A stretch of 64,000 nucleotides of DNA from Clostridium_AD estertheticum_D (GTDB lineage Bacteria; Bacillota; Clostridia; Clostridiales; Clostridiaceae). The first letter of the stretch is position 1, and every line of letters begins with the position of its first letter. Shown in pieces: positions 16,576-25,374 of the stretch. The stretch spans positions 62,001 through 126,000 of the forward strand of contig NZ_JAHLDM010000013.1 of the NCBI RefSeq assembly GCF_018861295.1. Direction: 5' to 3'. Under the pieces are notes generated by a model. That model was not told where the DNA came from, did not search any database, and saw only the letters and a list, made by a program, of their open reading frames with translations. Made by a program: the position numbers and the translations under genes.

Positions 16576-18279
16576 ATGTCTAGTAGAAACAACATTTTTG
16601 GTTACTCGAATCAAAATAATGAAATTAGAAAAAGAACTTGGCTAGTGATGGTTTTATTTATGCTATTATTTTGTTTTTTAATTTATCGAGTTTCAAGCTA
16701 CATGTATTTTAACTCAAAGCCATTAAAAACAATGGCTGATGCACAGTATACTATTGATGAAAAATACGGTGCTTTATATAAGGTATTTGATTGTAATGGA
16801 GTGGACCTTTTAAATTATAAAGAAAAGTATTATGCGATTATAGATCCGGTGGATTATACTAGATTTAATGAATACACCAGTAAATATGACTTAGAAACAT
16901 TAACAATTACACTTAGAAATTACAATAAAACATATGATTTAGAAAAAATTAAAGGAACTGGTAATGGAGAAAAGTTAAGATATGAAATTGATAAAATTAC
17001 ATATGAAAAGCTCAAAGATATTAAAAAGGTAAAGGGGTTTTATACTTATTGTTCTACTGATGTTGTAAAGGATGGGTATTGGAAAACAGAAAATATATTG
17101 ACAAGTACAACTTACAATAAAGTAAGTGTTAACCCAATATCTAAAAAGGAAGTTAGTAATACTGTATCTAAGAGCTCTGATTCCCTGGAAATGCAAATAT
17201 ATAATAAAACTAAAAGAAATGAATACACAAAAACTAGATTTGCTAAAGGAATTAATGGTGAAATGGGGGCAGCTACAACCGTTACACCTAAAAACAACAT
17301 AAATGTAAGACTTACAATAGATAAACAAATTCAAGATAAAGTTGAGGAGATTCTTCACAATGAAAAATATAATAAAATCGGTGTTGTACTAATGGAGAGT
17401 AGTAGTGGAAAGATAAGGGCTATGGCACAAAAAGATGATAATGCATATAATGTAAATCTAGGATATCCAAGTACTGATGGTGCTTTACCGGGATCAATTT
17501 TTAAGGTTATTGTTGATGAAGCTGGTATAGATATGAATAAAATAGATAATAATCAACAATTTACAATAAATCCTAAATTATTCACCCAGGAGAACTTTAA
17601 AGGAAATACATTTACTGTAGCAGAGGCTTTAGTCAAATCTTCAAATAACATATTCGCTCAGATAGGTTGGAAGGTTGGCGTTCAAAATATATATAATTAT
17701 GCCCGGAAACAAGGCATGTTAAGTAAAGTATTAGATTTTCAGCAAGAGGATATTGGTAACTTCCAAGAGGATATATCAAATCCTACATATGCCCAAACGA
17801 GCCAGACAGCAATTGGCCAAAACGTTACAATAACCCCATTAGAAGCACTTAGCATTCCAAATACTATTATAAATAATGGAGTATATGTTAAGCCAAGTAT
17901 AATAGATGCATATGTAAATGACAAGAAAGAGGTTTTAGAGAAAATTAAACCTAAAACCACTACCGTATTAAAAAAAGAAACGGCAGAAACGGTTAAACTT
18001 CATATGATTGATGTTGTGAATAAAGGAACTGGTGATGCGGCTTACATTAAAGGCATGGATATAGGTGGGAAAACAGGCACTACTACATATGAGAAAGGAA
18101 ATAAATCTGATGGCTGGTTTGTAGGCTTTTTCACATTAAACGAAAAAAATTATTCTATGGTTGTTTATGTGAATGATATTAAGATGAATAGACTAGGTAT
18201 TGCAGATGAAGAGGGTGGAGGTACAGCTGCTCCAATATTTAAAAAAGTAGTTTATGCGCTTAAAAATATGCAGAAATAA
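16576..18279 (+). CDS. Penicillin-binding transpeptidase (class B)
   Basis: This 567-residue bitopic protein has one N-terminal membrane segment (about residues 21-40). A divergent pedestal region of about 200 residues comes next. The C-terminal transpeptidase domain has S307xxK310 (GSIFK), S355-S356-N357 and K499-TGT. There is no glycosyltransferase domain. It would cross-link peptidoglycan outside the membrane. Lying between udk and sigK, it may belong to a sporulation or division program, but the subtype (PBP2, PBP3 or SpoVD-like) is not clear; no PASTA domains are seen. Its ribosome site lies inside a hairpin. Confidence 0.88.
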   Translation: MSSRNNIFGYSNQNNEIRKRTWLVMVLFMLLFCFLIYRVSSYMYFNSKPLKTMADAQYTIDEKYGALYKVFDCNGVDLLNYKEKYYAIIDPVDYTRFNEYTSKYDLETLTITLRNYNKTYDLEKIKGTGNGEKLRYEIDKITYEKLKDIKKVKGFYTYCSTDVVKDGYWKTENILTSTTYNKVSVNPISKKEVSNTVSKSSDSLEMQIYNKTKRNEYTKTRFAKGINGEMGAATTVTPKNNINVRLTIDKQIQDKVEEILHNEKYNKIGVVLMESSSGKIRAMAQKDDNAYNVNLGYPSTDGALPGSIFKVIVDEAGIDMNKIDNNQQFTINPKLFTQENFKGNTFTVAEALVKSSNNIFAQIGWKVGVQNIYNYARKQGMLSKVLDFQQEDIGNFQEDISNPTYAQTSQTAIGQNVTITPLEALSIPNTIINNGVYVKPSIIDAYVNDKKEVLEKIKPKTTTVLKKETAETVKLHMIDVVNKGTGDAAYIKGMDIGGKTGTTTYEKGNKSDGWFVGFFTLNEKNYSMVVYVNDIKMNRLGIADEEGGGTAAPIFKKVVYALKNMQK

Positions 18280-18371
18280 ATTTATATAAAGATTAAATAA
18301 ATTTCTAAGTACAGGCACTTTTAATAAAACAATTCATATTATATTAATAAGCTCTATTAGGAGGAACAGCT

Positions 18372-19082
18372 GTGTTTTTCATGAATTGTTTATTAGATAT
18401 GATTGGAAATGTTACATTTTTGACAGCTTATATAACTGGTAGTAGTTCATTCCCTCAACCATTAAGTGAAGAAGAAGAGAAATTTTATTTAATAAAGCTT
18501 GGGGAAGGCGATTTACTAGCTAAAGGAATACTTGTTGAACGAAATTTAAGACTAGTTGCACACATAGTAAAAAAATATTCATATCCTGGAAAAGATGTAG
18601 ATGACCTCATATCTATTGGAACTGTAGGACTTATTAAAGCCATTGATTCTTTTGATATAAATAAGGGAACAAGGCTTGCTACCTATGCTGCAAGGTGCAT
18701 AGAAAACGAAATACTTATGCTTATTCGAAATAATAAGAAAACAAAGGGTGAGGTGTATCTTCAAGACCCTATTGGCACAGATAAAGAGGGAAATGAGATA
18801 TCACTTATGGATGTACTTAGTAGTGATGAAGATTCTATAATTGATATAGTAGAAAGTAAGATACAAATTAAAAAATTGTATAATAAGATAAACGTAGCTT
18901 TAATGGATAGAGAGAAGACAATAATTCAAATGCGTTATGGATTGCTTGATGGTAACCCTAGAACTCAAAGAGAAATTGCATTGATACTCGGAATTTCCAG
19001 ATCATATGTATCAAGAATTGAGAAAAGAGCATTGAAGAAACTTAATAAAGAATTAAATAGTACAAAAAAAATTGGTAAATAG
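18372..19082 (+). CDS. sigK: RNA polymerase sporulation sigma factor SigK
   Basis: This 236-residue late mother-cell sigma factor has a hydrophobic pro-sequence (about residues 1-20) that SpoIVFB would remove. Region 2 contains ERNLRLVAHIVKKY and DDLISIGTVGLIKAIDSFD; region 4 has the HTH REIALILGISRSYVSRIEKRALKKL. The start is GTG at 18372, 7 nt after AGGAGG; the ATG three codons on is too far away. The gene is continuous, so no skin-type element interrupts it. Confidence 0.95.
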   Translation: MFFMNCLLDMIGNVTFLTAYITGSSSFPQPLSEEEEKFYLIKLGEGDLLAKGILVERNLRLVAHIVKKYSYPGKDVDDLISIGTVGLIKAIDSFDINKGTRLATYAARCIENEILMLIRNNKKTKGEVYLQDPIGTDKEGNEISLMDVLSSDEDSIIDIVESKIQIKKLYNKINVALMDREKTIIQMRYGLLDGNPRTQREIALILGISRSYVSRIEKRALKKLNKELNSTKKIGK

Positions 19083-19113
19083 TTCTAGAGAACTAGAACA
19101 ACTATGGTATAAT
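19082..19113 (+). promoter_or_regulatory. Extended -10 promoter with overlapping inverted repeat, upstream of pilT
   Basis: TGG-TATAAT (TATAAT at 19108-19113) is an extended -10 element about 110 bp before pilT. The perfect inverted repeat GTTCTAG / CTAGAAC (19082-19088 and 19093-19099) covers the expected -35 area and starts in the sigK stop codon. It may be an operator or a short sigK terminator without T-run. Confidence 0.5.
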
Positions 19114-19224
19114 TATAGAATGTACAATTGTAAGTAAAATGAAAATCTTGAATAAGCTAAGTTGAAAATTAACTATGCAAGATTAATATTATGAACTTCA
19201 CTAAAAAAAACAGGAGGACAAAAG

Positions 19225-20280
19225 ATGAAATCTCTTAGCGAGTTATTAAAATGGACAATAGAACAAAATGCATCAGATTTACATCTAACAGTTGGCTCAG
19301 TACCAGTTATTAGAGTTAATGGCCATCTAATTCAAGTTGGTGAAGATAAATTAACTCCAGCAGATACTGAAAAATACGCAAGAGAAATATTAGATGATTC
19401 ATATGAAGAATATTATAATAATGGTGAGATTGATACTTCTTACTCTATTGGAGGACTTGGAAGATTTAGAGTTAATGTTTATAAGCAAAGAGGAAGCGAT
19501 ACTATTGCTGTTAGAGTAGTTGCATTAAAGATACCTACACTTAAACAACTTGAACTTCCAGAGGTTGTTCGCGCACTTACCACAAAACAAAGGGGCTTAG
19601 TCTTAGTGACTGGACCTACAGGAAGTGGTAAAAGTACAACGCTCGCGGCTATGGTTAACGAAATTAATTCAACTAGAGCATGTAATATTATTACACTTGA
19701 GGATCCTATTGAGTATCTGCACAAACACAATAAATCAATTATCAATCAAAGAGAAATTGGAAAAGACAGTAAGAATTATCAAAATGCATTAAGAGCAATC
19801 CTTAGAGAAGATCCTGATGTTATATTGGTAGGTGAAATGAGAGATCTTGAAACGATTTCTATAGCTATTACTGCAGCTGAAACTGGACATTTGGTTTTCT
19901 CTACACTACACACTATAGGTGCAGCAAAAACAGTAGATAGAATAGTGGATGTATTTCCTCCATATCAACAACAACAAATTAAGGTCCAATTGGCTGCAGT
20001 GATGCAGGGAATAATTTCACAGCAATTAATACCTAAGATAACTGAAAAAGGAAGGGTTGCTGCTCTTGAGGTAATGATATCAACCCCAGCAATTCAAAAT
20101 CTTATTCGTGAGGGTAAAACACATCAATTACAGTCTTGTGTTCAAACTGGCGGGAAATATGGTATGAAAACTATGGATATGTCAATTTCAGATTTATATA
20201 AAAGATCGGTTATATCTAAAGATGATGCAATAACTTACTCTGTTGACAATGAAATGATGGTAAGAATGTTAGCACTTTAA
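19225..20280 (+). CDS. pilT: PilT-type twitching ATPase
   Basis: This 351-residue secretion ATPase of the PilT/VirB11 family has Walker A GPTGSGKST at residues 130-138 and the Asp box TLEDPIEY. Walker B is VILVGEMRD and the His box HLVFSTLHT. The motif AIRNLIRE-like sequence AIQNLIREGK, typical of retraction ATPases, is also present. In clostridia type IV pili drive gliding. No other pilus genes are in the window. It lies between sigK and ftsA with its own extended -10 promoter and a terminator behind it, so it looks monocistronic. Confidence 0.93.
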   Translation: MKSLSELLKWTIEQNASDLHLTVGSVPVIRVNGHLIQVGEDKLTPADTEKYAREILDDSYEEYYNNGEIDTSYSIGGLGRFRVNVYKQRGSDTIAVRVVALKIPTLKQLELPEVVRALTTKQRGLVLVTGPTGSGKSTTLAAMVNEINSTRACNIITLEDPIEYLHKHNKSIINQREIGKDSKNYQNALRAILREDPDVILVGEMRDLETISIAITAAETGHLVFSTLHTIGAAKTVDRIVDVFPPYQQQQIKVQLAAVMQGIISQQLIPKITEKGRVAALEVMISTPAIQNLIREGKTHQLQSCVQTGGKYGMKTMDMSISDLYKRSVISKDDAITYSVDNEMMVRMLAL

Positions 20281-20292
20281 TTAATAATTTTA

Positions 20293-20340
20293 AATAAGCT
20301 AAAAGCAAAGATAAATTATGGCTTTTAGCTTATTCTATTT
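20293..20340 (+). terminator. Intrinsic terminator after pilT
   Basis: A 14-bp perfect stem (20293-20306 with 20321-20334) with AAGCTAAAAGC core and a 14-nt loop is followed by CTATTTCAATTT, a broken T-run. Confidence 0.75.
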
Positions 20341-20652
20341 CAATTTAAAATTATAAGAAAATATTAACTTGGGAATATTCCCATATAATATAACATTGCA
20401 TTTTCTATATATTGATATTATACTTAGTGTATATGAAAACAAATTATCTTTTAGGTATTATTAGTTTAATATAGGTTACTAAATTGAAATTAAAGTTATA
20501 AATATTCAGTTATACAATAAAATGTAAAAAATTTTAACCGTATTTAAATTTAAAATAAATTTTTTATTAAAAAAGATAAAAATAGGAGGAAATTTTATTT
20601 TCTTGTTGAATATATACACTTGAGGTTTCTCTTATGAGGGGGGATAAACTTA
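20335..20652 (+). other. AT-rich ftsA upstream region with 14-bp palindrome
   Basis: This gene-free stretch before ftsA holds the perfect palindrome TGGGAATATTCCCA at 20370-20383, directly followed by CATATAATATAA, which could be a -10 element. AGGAGG at 20583-20588 has no useful frame behind it: a TTG a few bases on opens only a seven-codon frame. The true ftsA ribosome site GGGGGG lies at 20639-20644. The palindrome suggests a regulator site. Confidence 0.4.
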
Positions 20653-21918
20653 ATGAATGAACAGATGAAAGATCAGATTGTAGGAATTGATTTAGGGTCA
20701 TCAAAAATATGTGGAGCAGTTGGTAGAATTAACAGTAATGGAAAACTTCAGATTATAGGCATTACATCAGTTGTATGTAGTGGTTTAAATAAATCAGTTG
20801 TAATAGACATAGATAGTACAGCTGAAGCTATTAAGCAATGTGTTACTCAATTAGAACGTATGACAGATACGCAAATTAGTGAAGGATATATATCACTACC
20901 TGGAGGGATTTGCGAATTAGTGAGGAATACTGGCATGATTGCAATATCTTCTGAAGACAGGGAAATCAAACAAAGTGATGTAGATAGAGTAATTGAAGCA
21001 GCTAAACTTATTTCAGTTCCAGCCGATAAAGAAATAGTGGGTGTTGAGCCTGAACAATATATTGTTGATGGATATGACAATATTAAAGATCCTAGAGGGA
21101 TGAGTGGAATAAGGCTCGAAGTTGAGGGACAAGTTGTCATGGCACAATCTACAGCAGTTAGTAATTTATTGAAAAGTGTTAAAAAAGCTGGAATTAAAGT
21201 AAATGGTATAGTGCTTCAACCATCAGCAATATCTGAGGCTGTACTTAGAAAAGAAGAGAAAGATATGGGAATAGCACTTGTTGATGTTGGAGCTCAGACT
21301 ATTGATATATCAATTTATAAGAGTGGAAAATTAAAATATACATCTATTGTTCAATTGGGTGGAGACAACATAACTAATGATATATCAGTTTGTCTTAAAG
21401 TTCCTTTTAGCGAAGGTGAAAGATTAAAACTTAAATATGGAAGCCTTATCAAGGGTGCAGAAGTTGATGATGAGAAGATTAGAGTTAAAGATTCTTATAA
21501 CAATTTAATGGAGATTGATAATAATTTATTAATTGATATAATTTGTGCTAGGGTAGAAGAATTATTACATTTAATTAAAAGAAATTTATTAAATAGTGGG
21601 TTTTATAAGGAAATTTCAGGAGTAGTAATAGTTGGTGGAGGTATATCTTTGTTTAGAGGCATGAATGATTTAAGTAAAGATATACTTGGAAAATCAGTGA
21701 GAGTAGGATCTCCTGAATATGTAGGTGCAGCTAGCCCAATATATGTTACAGCAGTAGGAATAGTGCTTCAGGCTGTTAATAATCTTAAAACTAATACTAG
21801 TTCATTTGAAGAGTCAGATGAACAATTGTACGATAACAAATGGTCAAAAAAACAAAATACAAAAGGGAAGAATAAATTAGCGGCAAAAGTTAAAGGCTTT
21901 TTTGCGGATTTTTTCTAA
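20653..21918 (+). CDS. ftsA: Cell division protein FtsA
   Basis: This 421-residue actin-fold protein tethers FtsZ to the membrane. ATP-binding motifs are visible: phosphate-1 VGIDLGSSKICGAV (about 10-23), phosphate-2 ALVDVGAQTIDISIY (about 210-224), and adenosine motif VVIVGGGISLFRGM. The C-terminus ends KVKGFFADFF, an amphipathic membrane-targeting helix preceded by a charged linker. It is 15 nt upstream of ftsZ, the standard pair. The GGGGGG tract before ATG 20653 is the ribosome site. Confidence 0.93.
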   Translation: MNEQMKDQIVGIDLGSSKICGAVGRINSNGKLQIIGITSVVCSGLNKSVVIDIDSTAEAIKQCVTQLERMTDTQISEGYISLPGGICELVRNTGMIAISSEDREIKQSDVDRVIEAAKLISVPADKEIVGVEPEQYIVDGYDNIKDPRGMSGIRLEVEGQVVMAQSTAVSNLLKSVKKAGIKVNGIVLQPSAISEAVLRKEEKDMGIALVDVGAQTIDISIYKSGKLKYTSIVQLGGDNITNDISVCLKVPFSEGERLKLKYGSLIKGAEVDDEKIRVKDSYNNLMEIDNNLLIDIICARVEELLHLIKRNLLNSGFYKEISGVVIVGGGISLFRGMNDLSKDILGKSVRVGSPEYVGAASPIYVTAVGIVLQAVNNLKTNTSSFEESDEQLYDNKWSKKQNTKGKNKLAAKVKGFFADFF

Positions 21919-21933
21919 AAAGGAGGTATTGTT

Positions 21934-23028
21934 GTGTTAGATTTTGATGTTGATGTTCAAGAATTTGCTCAAATTAAAGTAATTGGGTGTGGAGGCGGAG
22001 GAAACAATGCTATAAACAGGATGATTATGGAAGGTCTTAAAAATGTAGAATTCATAGCTATTAACACAGATAAGCAAGCTTTAATTCTTTCTCATGCTGT
22101 TCAAAAAATTCAGATTGGTGATAAACTTACTAAGGGACTTGGAGCAGGTGCTAATCCAGAAATTGGTATGAAAGCAGCAGAAGAAAGTAAAGAAGAAATA
22201 TCTCAAGCAATAAAGGGTGCAGATATGGTGTTTATTACTGCAGGTATGGGTGGTGGTACTGGTACTGGGGCTGCACCTGTGGTGGCAGAAATTGCTAAAT
22301 CTATGGGAATACTTACTGTAGGAGTTGTTACAAAACCATTTCCATTTGAAGGCAGGAAAAGAATGATTAATGCTGAAGTAGGAATAAAAACTCTTAAGGA
22401 AACAGTGGATACTTTAGTAACAATACCAAATGAAAGATTATTGACTATGGTTGATAAGAAAACTACATTGATGGATTCTTTCAAAATGGCAGATGATGTT
22501 TTAAGACAAGGTATACAAGGTATATCTGATTTGATTACAATACCAGGACTTGTAAATCTGGATTTTGCAGATGTAAGGACAATTATGCTTGCAAAAGGTC
22601 TTGCACATATGGGAGTTGGTAGAGCTTCTGGCGATAATAGAGCCCAAGAGGCAGCAAAACAAGCTATCTCAAGCCCGTTACTTGAAACATCTATAGTTGG
22701 TGCTACAGGTGTGCTTTTAAATATTACTGGTGGAATGGACCTTGGATTACTTGAAATTAATGAAGCTGCAGAGATTGTACAAGGGGCGGCTGACCCAGAT
22801 GCTAACATTATTTTTGGAGCAGTTATAGATGAAGAGCTAAAAGATGAAATAAGAATAACGGTTATTGCAACTGGTTTTGAAAGTGATAATGTTGTAAAAC
22901 ATAATAAAACTGTGCAAAAACCTAAAGTAAAAGAGACGGTTGTTCCTAACGAAGAAGTTGCGTATACTAAAGATTATGAAGATTCTGATTTAGAAATTCC
23001 AGCTTTTTTAAGAAGACAAAATAAATAA
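21934..23028 (+). CDS. ftsZ: Cell division GTPase FtsZ
   Basis: This 364-residue tubulin homologue forms the division ring. The nucleotide motifs are IKVIGCGGGGNNAINRM near the N-terminus and the tubulin signature GGGTGTGAAP at about residues 109-118. The linker is short, and the C-terminal peptide DLEIPAFLRRQ is the docking site for FtsA. The start is GTG at 21934, preceded by AAAAAGGAGG. It is co-transcribed with ftsA and followed by a terminator. Confidence 0.97.
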   Translation: MLDFDVDVQEFAQIKVIGCGGGGNNAINRMIMEGLKNVEFIAINTDKQALILSHAVQKIQIGDKLTKGLGAGANPEIGMKAAEESKEEISQAIKGADMVFITAGMGGGTGTGAAPVVAEIAKSMGILTVGVVTKPFPFEGRKRMINAEVGIKTLKETVDTLVTIPNERLLTMVDKKTTLMDSFKMADDVLRQGIQGISDLITIPGLVNLDFADVRTIMLAKGLAHMGVGRASGDNRAQEAAKQAISSPLLETSIVGATGVLLNITGGMDLGLLEINEAAEIVQGAADPDANIIFGAVIDEELKDEIRITVIATGFESDNVVKHNKTVQKPKVKETVVPNEEVAYTKDYEDSDLEIPAFLRRQNK

Positions 23029-23059
23029 TAATACAAAATAATAATATAAATTAAATTAT

Positions 23060-23085
23060 AAAGTGCCCTTTGGGCACTTTATTTG
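23060..23085 (+). terminator. Intrinsic terminator after ftsZ
   Basis: AAAGTGCCC (23060-23068) pairs perfectly with GGGCACTTT (23072-23080) around a TTT loop, then ATTTG. It separates division genes from the spoIIGA-sigE operon. Confidence 0.8.
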
Positions 23086-23172
23086 CGTTTAGGGCAATTA
23101 TAAATGTATTTACAATAATATGGAAATAAGTGACGTTTTATGAAAGAATAAAAATAATTATATGTGGTAAAA

Positions 23173-23206
23173 AATGACAAAATTCTAAAGCTAATAGTTA
23201 TATAAT
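23173..23206 (+). promoter_or_regulatory. Candidate Spo0A-controlled promoter of spoIIGA
   Basis: TATAAT at 23201-23206 is a good -10 about 23 bp before spoIIGA. On the minus strand, 23175-23182 reads TTTTGTCA, matching seven of nine positions of the 0A box (TTTGTCRAA) and lying near -35. In B. subtilis spoIIG is Spo0A-activated with 0A boxes here. This single imperfect box is suggestive only. Confidence 0.4.
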
Positions 23207-23228
23207 AATCTTAAAGGAGGAAGAGAGG

Positions 23229-24035
23229 ATGGTAGTATATGTAGATGTTCTTATATTAGTAAATTTTATAGTTAATCTATTCATATTACACGTTACTGTT
23301 CAAACGTTAAGAAAAAGAGTCAAGCTTAAGTGGCTATTCATTTCAAGTCTAGTAGGTAGCTTATATGTTATAACAGTATTGTACCCTAGTCTTAAGTGGC
23401 TGACATTTTTACCTTTTAAGATATTAATAGTAATTGTTATGATAGTTATTGTATTTCATGAAAAAAGACTTTTATTTAATATTAAAGCTTCATTAATCTT
23501 TTTATTATACTCAATTCTTTTAGCTGGGATGTGTTTTTTTATTCAAATGAATAGTAAAAAGGATATGTCATTTGATGTAGTTATAATAAATTTTCCTTAT
23601 GAAAAGTTGCTACTTTCAGTAATGATCATTTATATGGTGATATATAGGGTCGTAATTTTTGTAGAAGATAGGAAAAAAATCTCTACACTTATATACACAG
23701 TAGATATAGTAAATAAGAATTATATAAAAACTATTAAAGCATTTTTAGATACTGGAAATGAGCTTCGCGAGCCTGCTTCCAATCTACCAGTATTGATTGT
23801 TGAACGGAATATTTTAAGTGAAATTTCCCTAGAAAAAAACAATACATACTTCATTCCTTATACTGTAGTAAATGGAACTAGTGGTAGATTTATTGGATTT
23901 AAACCAGAGTATATTAATATTCATATTAATAAGAAAAATATAGAAACAAAAGATGTAATTGTAGCATTTTGTGAGTATAAATTAAGCAAAGATAATGATT
24001 ATAATGGGCTTATGTCTAGAGGAATACTCAGTTAA
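23229..24035 (+). CDS. spoIIGA: Sigma-E processing peptidase SpoIIGA
   Basis: This 268-residue membrane aspartic protease cleaves pro-sigma-E at the sporulation septum. Five hydrophobic segments fill the N-terminal half (about residues 3-22, 34-53, 57-77, 86-107, 128-148). The C-terminal domain holds the catalytic motif AFLDTGNEL with D174. It is followed by sigE after 52 nt, the conserved substrate-protease pair. AAAGGAGGA precedes the ATG. Confidence 0.93.
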   Translation: MVVYVDVLILVNFIVNLFILHVTVQTLRKRVKLKWLFISSLVGSLYVITVLYPSLKWLTFLPFKILIVIVMIVIVFHEKRLLFNIKASLIFLLYSILLAGMCFFIQMNSKKDMSFDVVIINFPYEKLLLSVMIIYMVIYRVVIFVEDRKKISTLIYTVDIVNKNYIKTIKAFLDTGNELREPASNLPVLIVERNILSEISLEKNNTYFIPYTVVNGTSGRFIGFKPEYINIHINKKNIETKDVIVAFCEYKLSKDNDYNGLMSRGILS

Positions 24036-24087
24036 TGAGCTTAAATTAATAATTGTTTTGTATAATAATATGGATAAGGAGGAAATT

Positions 24088-24795
24088 ATGTTTAATTTTA
24101 AATTAATGTTAAACAAGTTATTTGCTAAATTTAAAATATTTTCAAACAATTTGTTTTATATAGGAGGCAATGATGCGTTACCACCTCCTTTGACTAAGGA
24201 TGAAGAAGATGAATTGGTAGTTAGACTTGATGCCGGGGATAAAAGCGTGAGAGCCACCTTAATTGAGAGGAATTTAAGGCTCGTAGTTTATATAGCAAGG
24301 AAGTTTGAAAATACAGGAGTGAATATTGAAGATTTGATTTCAGTAGGAACTATAGGGCTTATTAAAGCGGTTAATACCTTTGATCCTGAAAAAAAAATTA
24401 AGCTTGCTACATATGGATCACGATGTATTGAAAATGAAATTCTAATGTATCTTAGGAGAAATAGTAAAATAAAAACTGAAATTTCTCTTTATGAACCGCT
24501 AAATGTTGATTGGGATGGTAATGAATTATTGCTTTCTGATATAATTGGAACCGACAATGATGTAGTTTATAATATTATTGAAGAAGATGTAGACAAGCAA
24601 TTACTTTTGCTTGCTATGCAACGGTTAAATTCACGAGAAAAAGAAATTGTACAACTAAGATTTGGATTAAATGGAACAACAGAAAAAACACAAAAGGAAG
24701 TTGCTGATATACTTGGAATATCACAATCTTATATATCAAGGCTTGAAAAAAGAATAATAAAAAGATTGCAAAAGGAAATTAATAAAATGGTGTAG
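24088..24795 (+). CDS. sigE: RNA polymerase sporulation sigma factor SigE
   Basis: This 235-residue early mother-cell sigma factor has a basic, amphipathic pro-sequence (about residues 1-28) removed by SpoIIGA. YIGGNDALPPPL marks the start of the mature core. Region 2 reads ERNLRLVVYIARKF and EDLISVGTIGLIKAVNTFD; region 4 ends with an HTH containing VADILGISQSYISRLEKR. The ATG at 24088 sits 4 nt after AAGGAGGA; longer in-frame starts overlap spoIIGA and lack a ribosome site. sigG, expected next in most clostridia, does not follow. Confidence 0.95.
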   Translation: MFNFKLMLNKLFAKFKIFSNNLFYIGGNDALPPPLTKDEEDELVVRLDAGDKSVRATLIERNLRLVVYIARKFENTGVNIEDLISVGTIGLIKAVNTFDPEKKIKLATYGSRCIENEILMYLRRNSKIKTEISLYEPLNVDWDGNELLLSDIIGTDNDVVYNIIEEDVDKQLLLLAMQRLNSREKEIVQLRFGLNGTTEKTQKEVADILGISQSYISRLEKRIIKRLQKEINKMV

Positions 24796-24814
24796 GGTAA
24801 TTCTAGATTGCTAT

Positions 24815-24885
24815 AAGGCATATGAAAATAAATAACAAGTCAGTATTATTTTTGACTTATTATTTATTTTCATGTGCCTTATTTA
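24815..24885 (+). terminator. Long hairpin terminator after sigE
   Basis: Arms 24815-24842 and 24853-24880 pair over 28 positions with very few mismatches. A 10-nt loop separates them and TTATTT follows. It marks the end of the spoIIGA-sigE unit and so makes read-through into a distant sigG unlikely. Confidence 0.8.
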
Positions 24886-25034
24886 AAAAGATCAAATAAA
24901 ATTCTAATTATAAATATATTCTTAGTGCCTAATGAATATAGATAATATAAAGTAGTAGGCATCCAAAAGACGTAGGTTAAGAATATACTAGCTACTTGAA
25001 TAAGAAGTTTTAAAACACTATAGGGGGGAATAAG

Positions 25035-25295
25035 ATGGAAAGCTTGATGTTTGCGATTAACAATTTAAGACAGATGGAAATTATAGATATAAATTCAGGG
25101 TCGAAAATGGGATATATTAAAGACTTAAAAGTGGATTGTGATGACTATAAAATTGTTTCAATTTTAATGCCAACTCAGAAATCATCTTGGTTTAATAAAA
25201 ACAATAGTATTGAGATACCATGGGAAAAAGTTAAGAAAGTTGGTGTTGATGTAATTCTTGTAGATGGTAGTGATCTAATTATGGAAAACGAATAA
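25035..25295 (+). CDS. ymxH: YlmC/YmxH family sporulation protein (PRC barrel)
   Basis: This 86-residue single-domain PRC-barrel protein has the core GSKMGYIKDLKVDCDDYKI and IEIPWEKVKKVGVDVILVD. The family is tied to sporulation in Firmicutes by gene context and expression; its molecular role is not established. It commonly follows sigE/sigG in clostridia. AGGGGGGAA is the ribosome site for ATG 25035. Confidence 0.85.
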   Translation: MESLMFAINNLRQMEIIDINSGSKMGYIKDLKVDCDDYKIVSILMPTQKSSWFNKNNSIEIPWEKVKKVGVDVILVDGSDLIMENE

Positions 25296-25374
25296 TAGAC
25301 TATTTTAATTTATAAGATAAGTGTATAATGTTAGTATATTTGTTAACTATACTAGTAAAAGGGCGTGAAGACCA

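Noticed and set aside
18372..19082. Possible skin-like interruption of sigK
   Set aside because: The reading frame is continuous from region 2 through region 4, so no excision element is needed.
20583..20625. AGGAGG followed by a TTG and a seven-codon frame upstream of ftsA
   Set aside because: It was considered as a leader peptide. The frame is too short, has a rare start, and shows no regulatory codon run or attenuator.
22203..22808. 201-codon open frame on the minus strand inside ftsZ
   Set aside because: It is fully antisense to a strongly conserved gene, rich in Ser/Pro/Ile as expected for a mirrored frame, and has no ribosome site.
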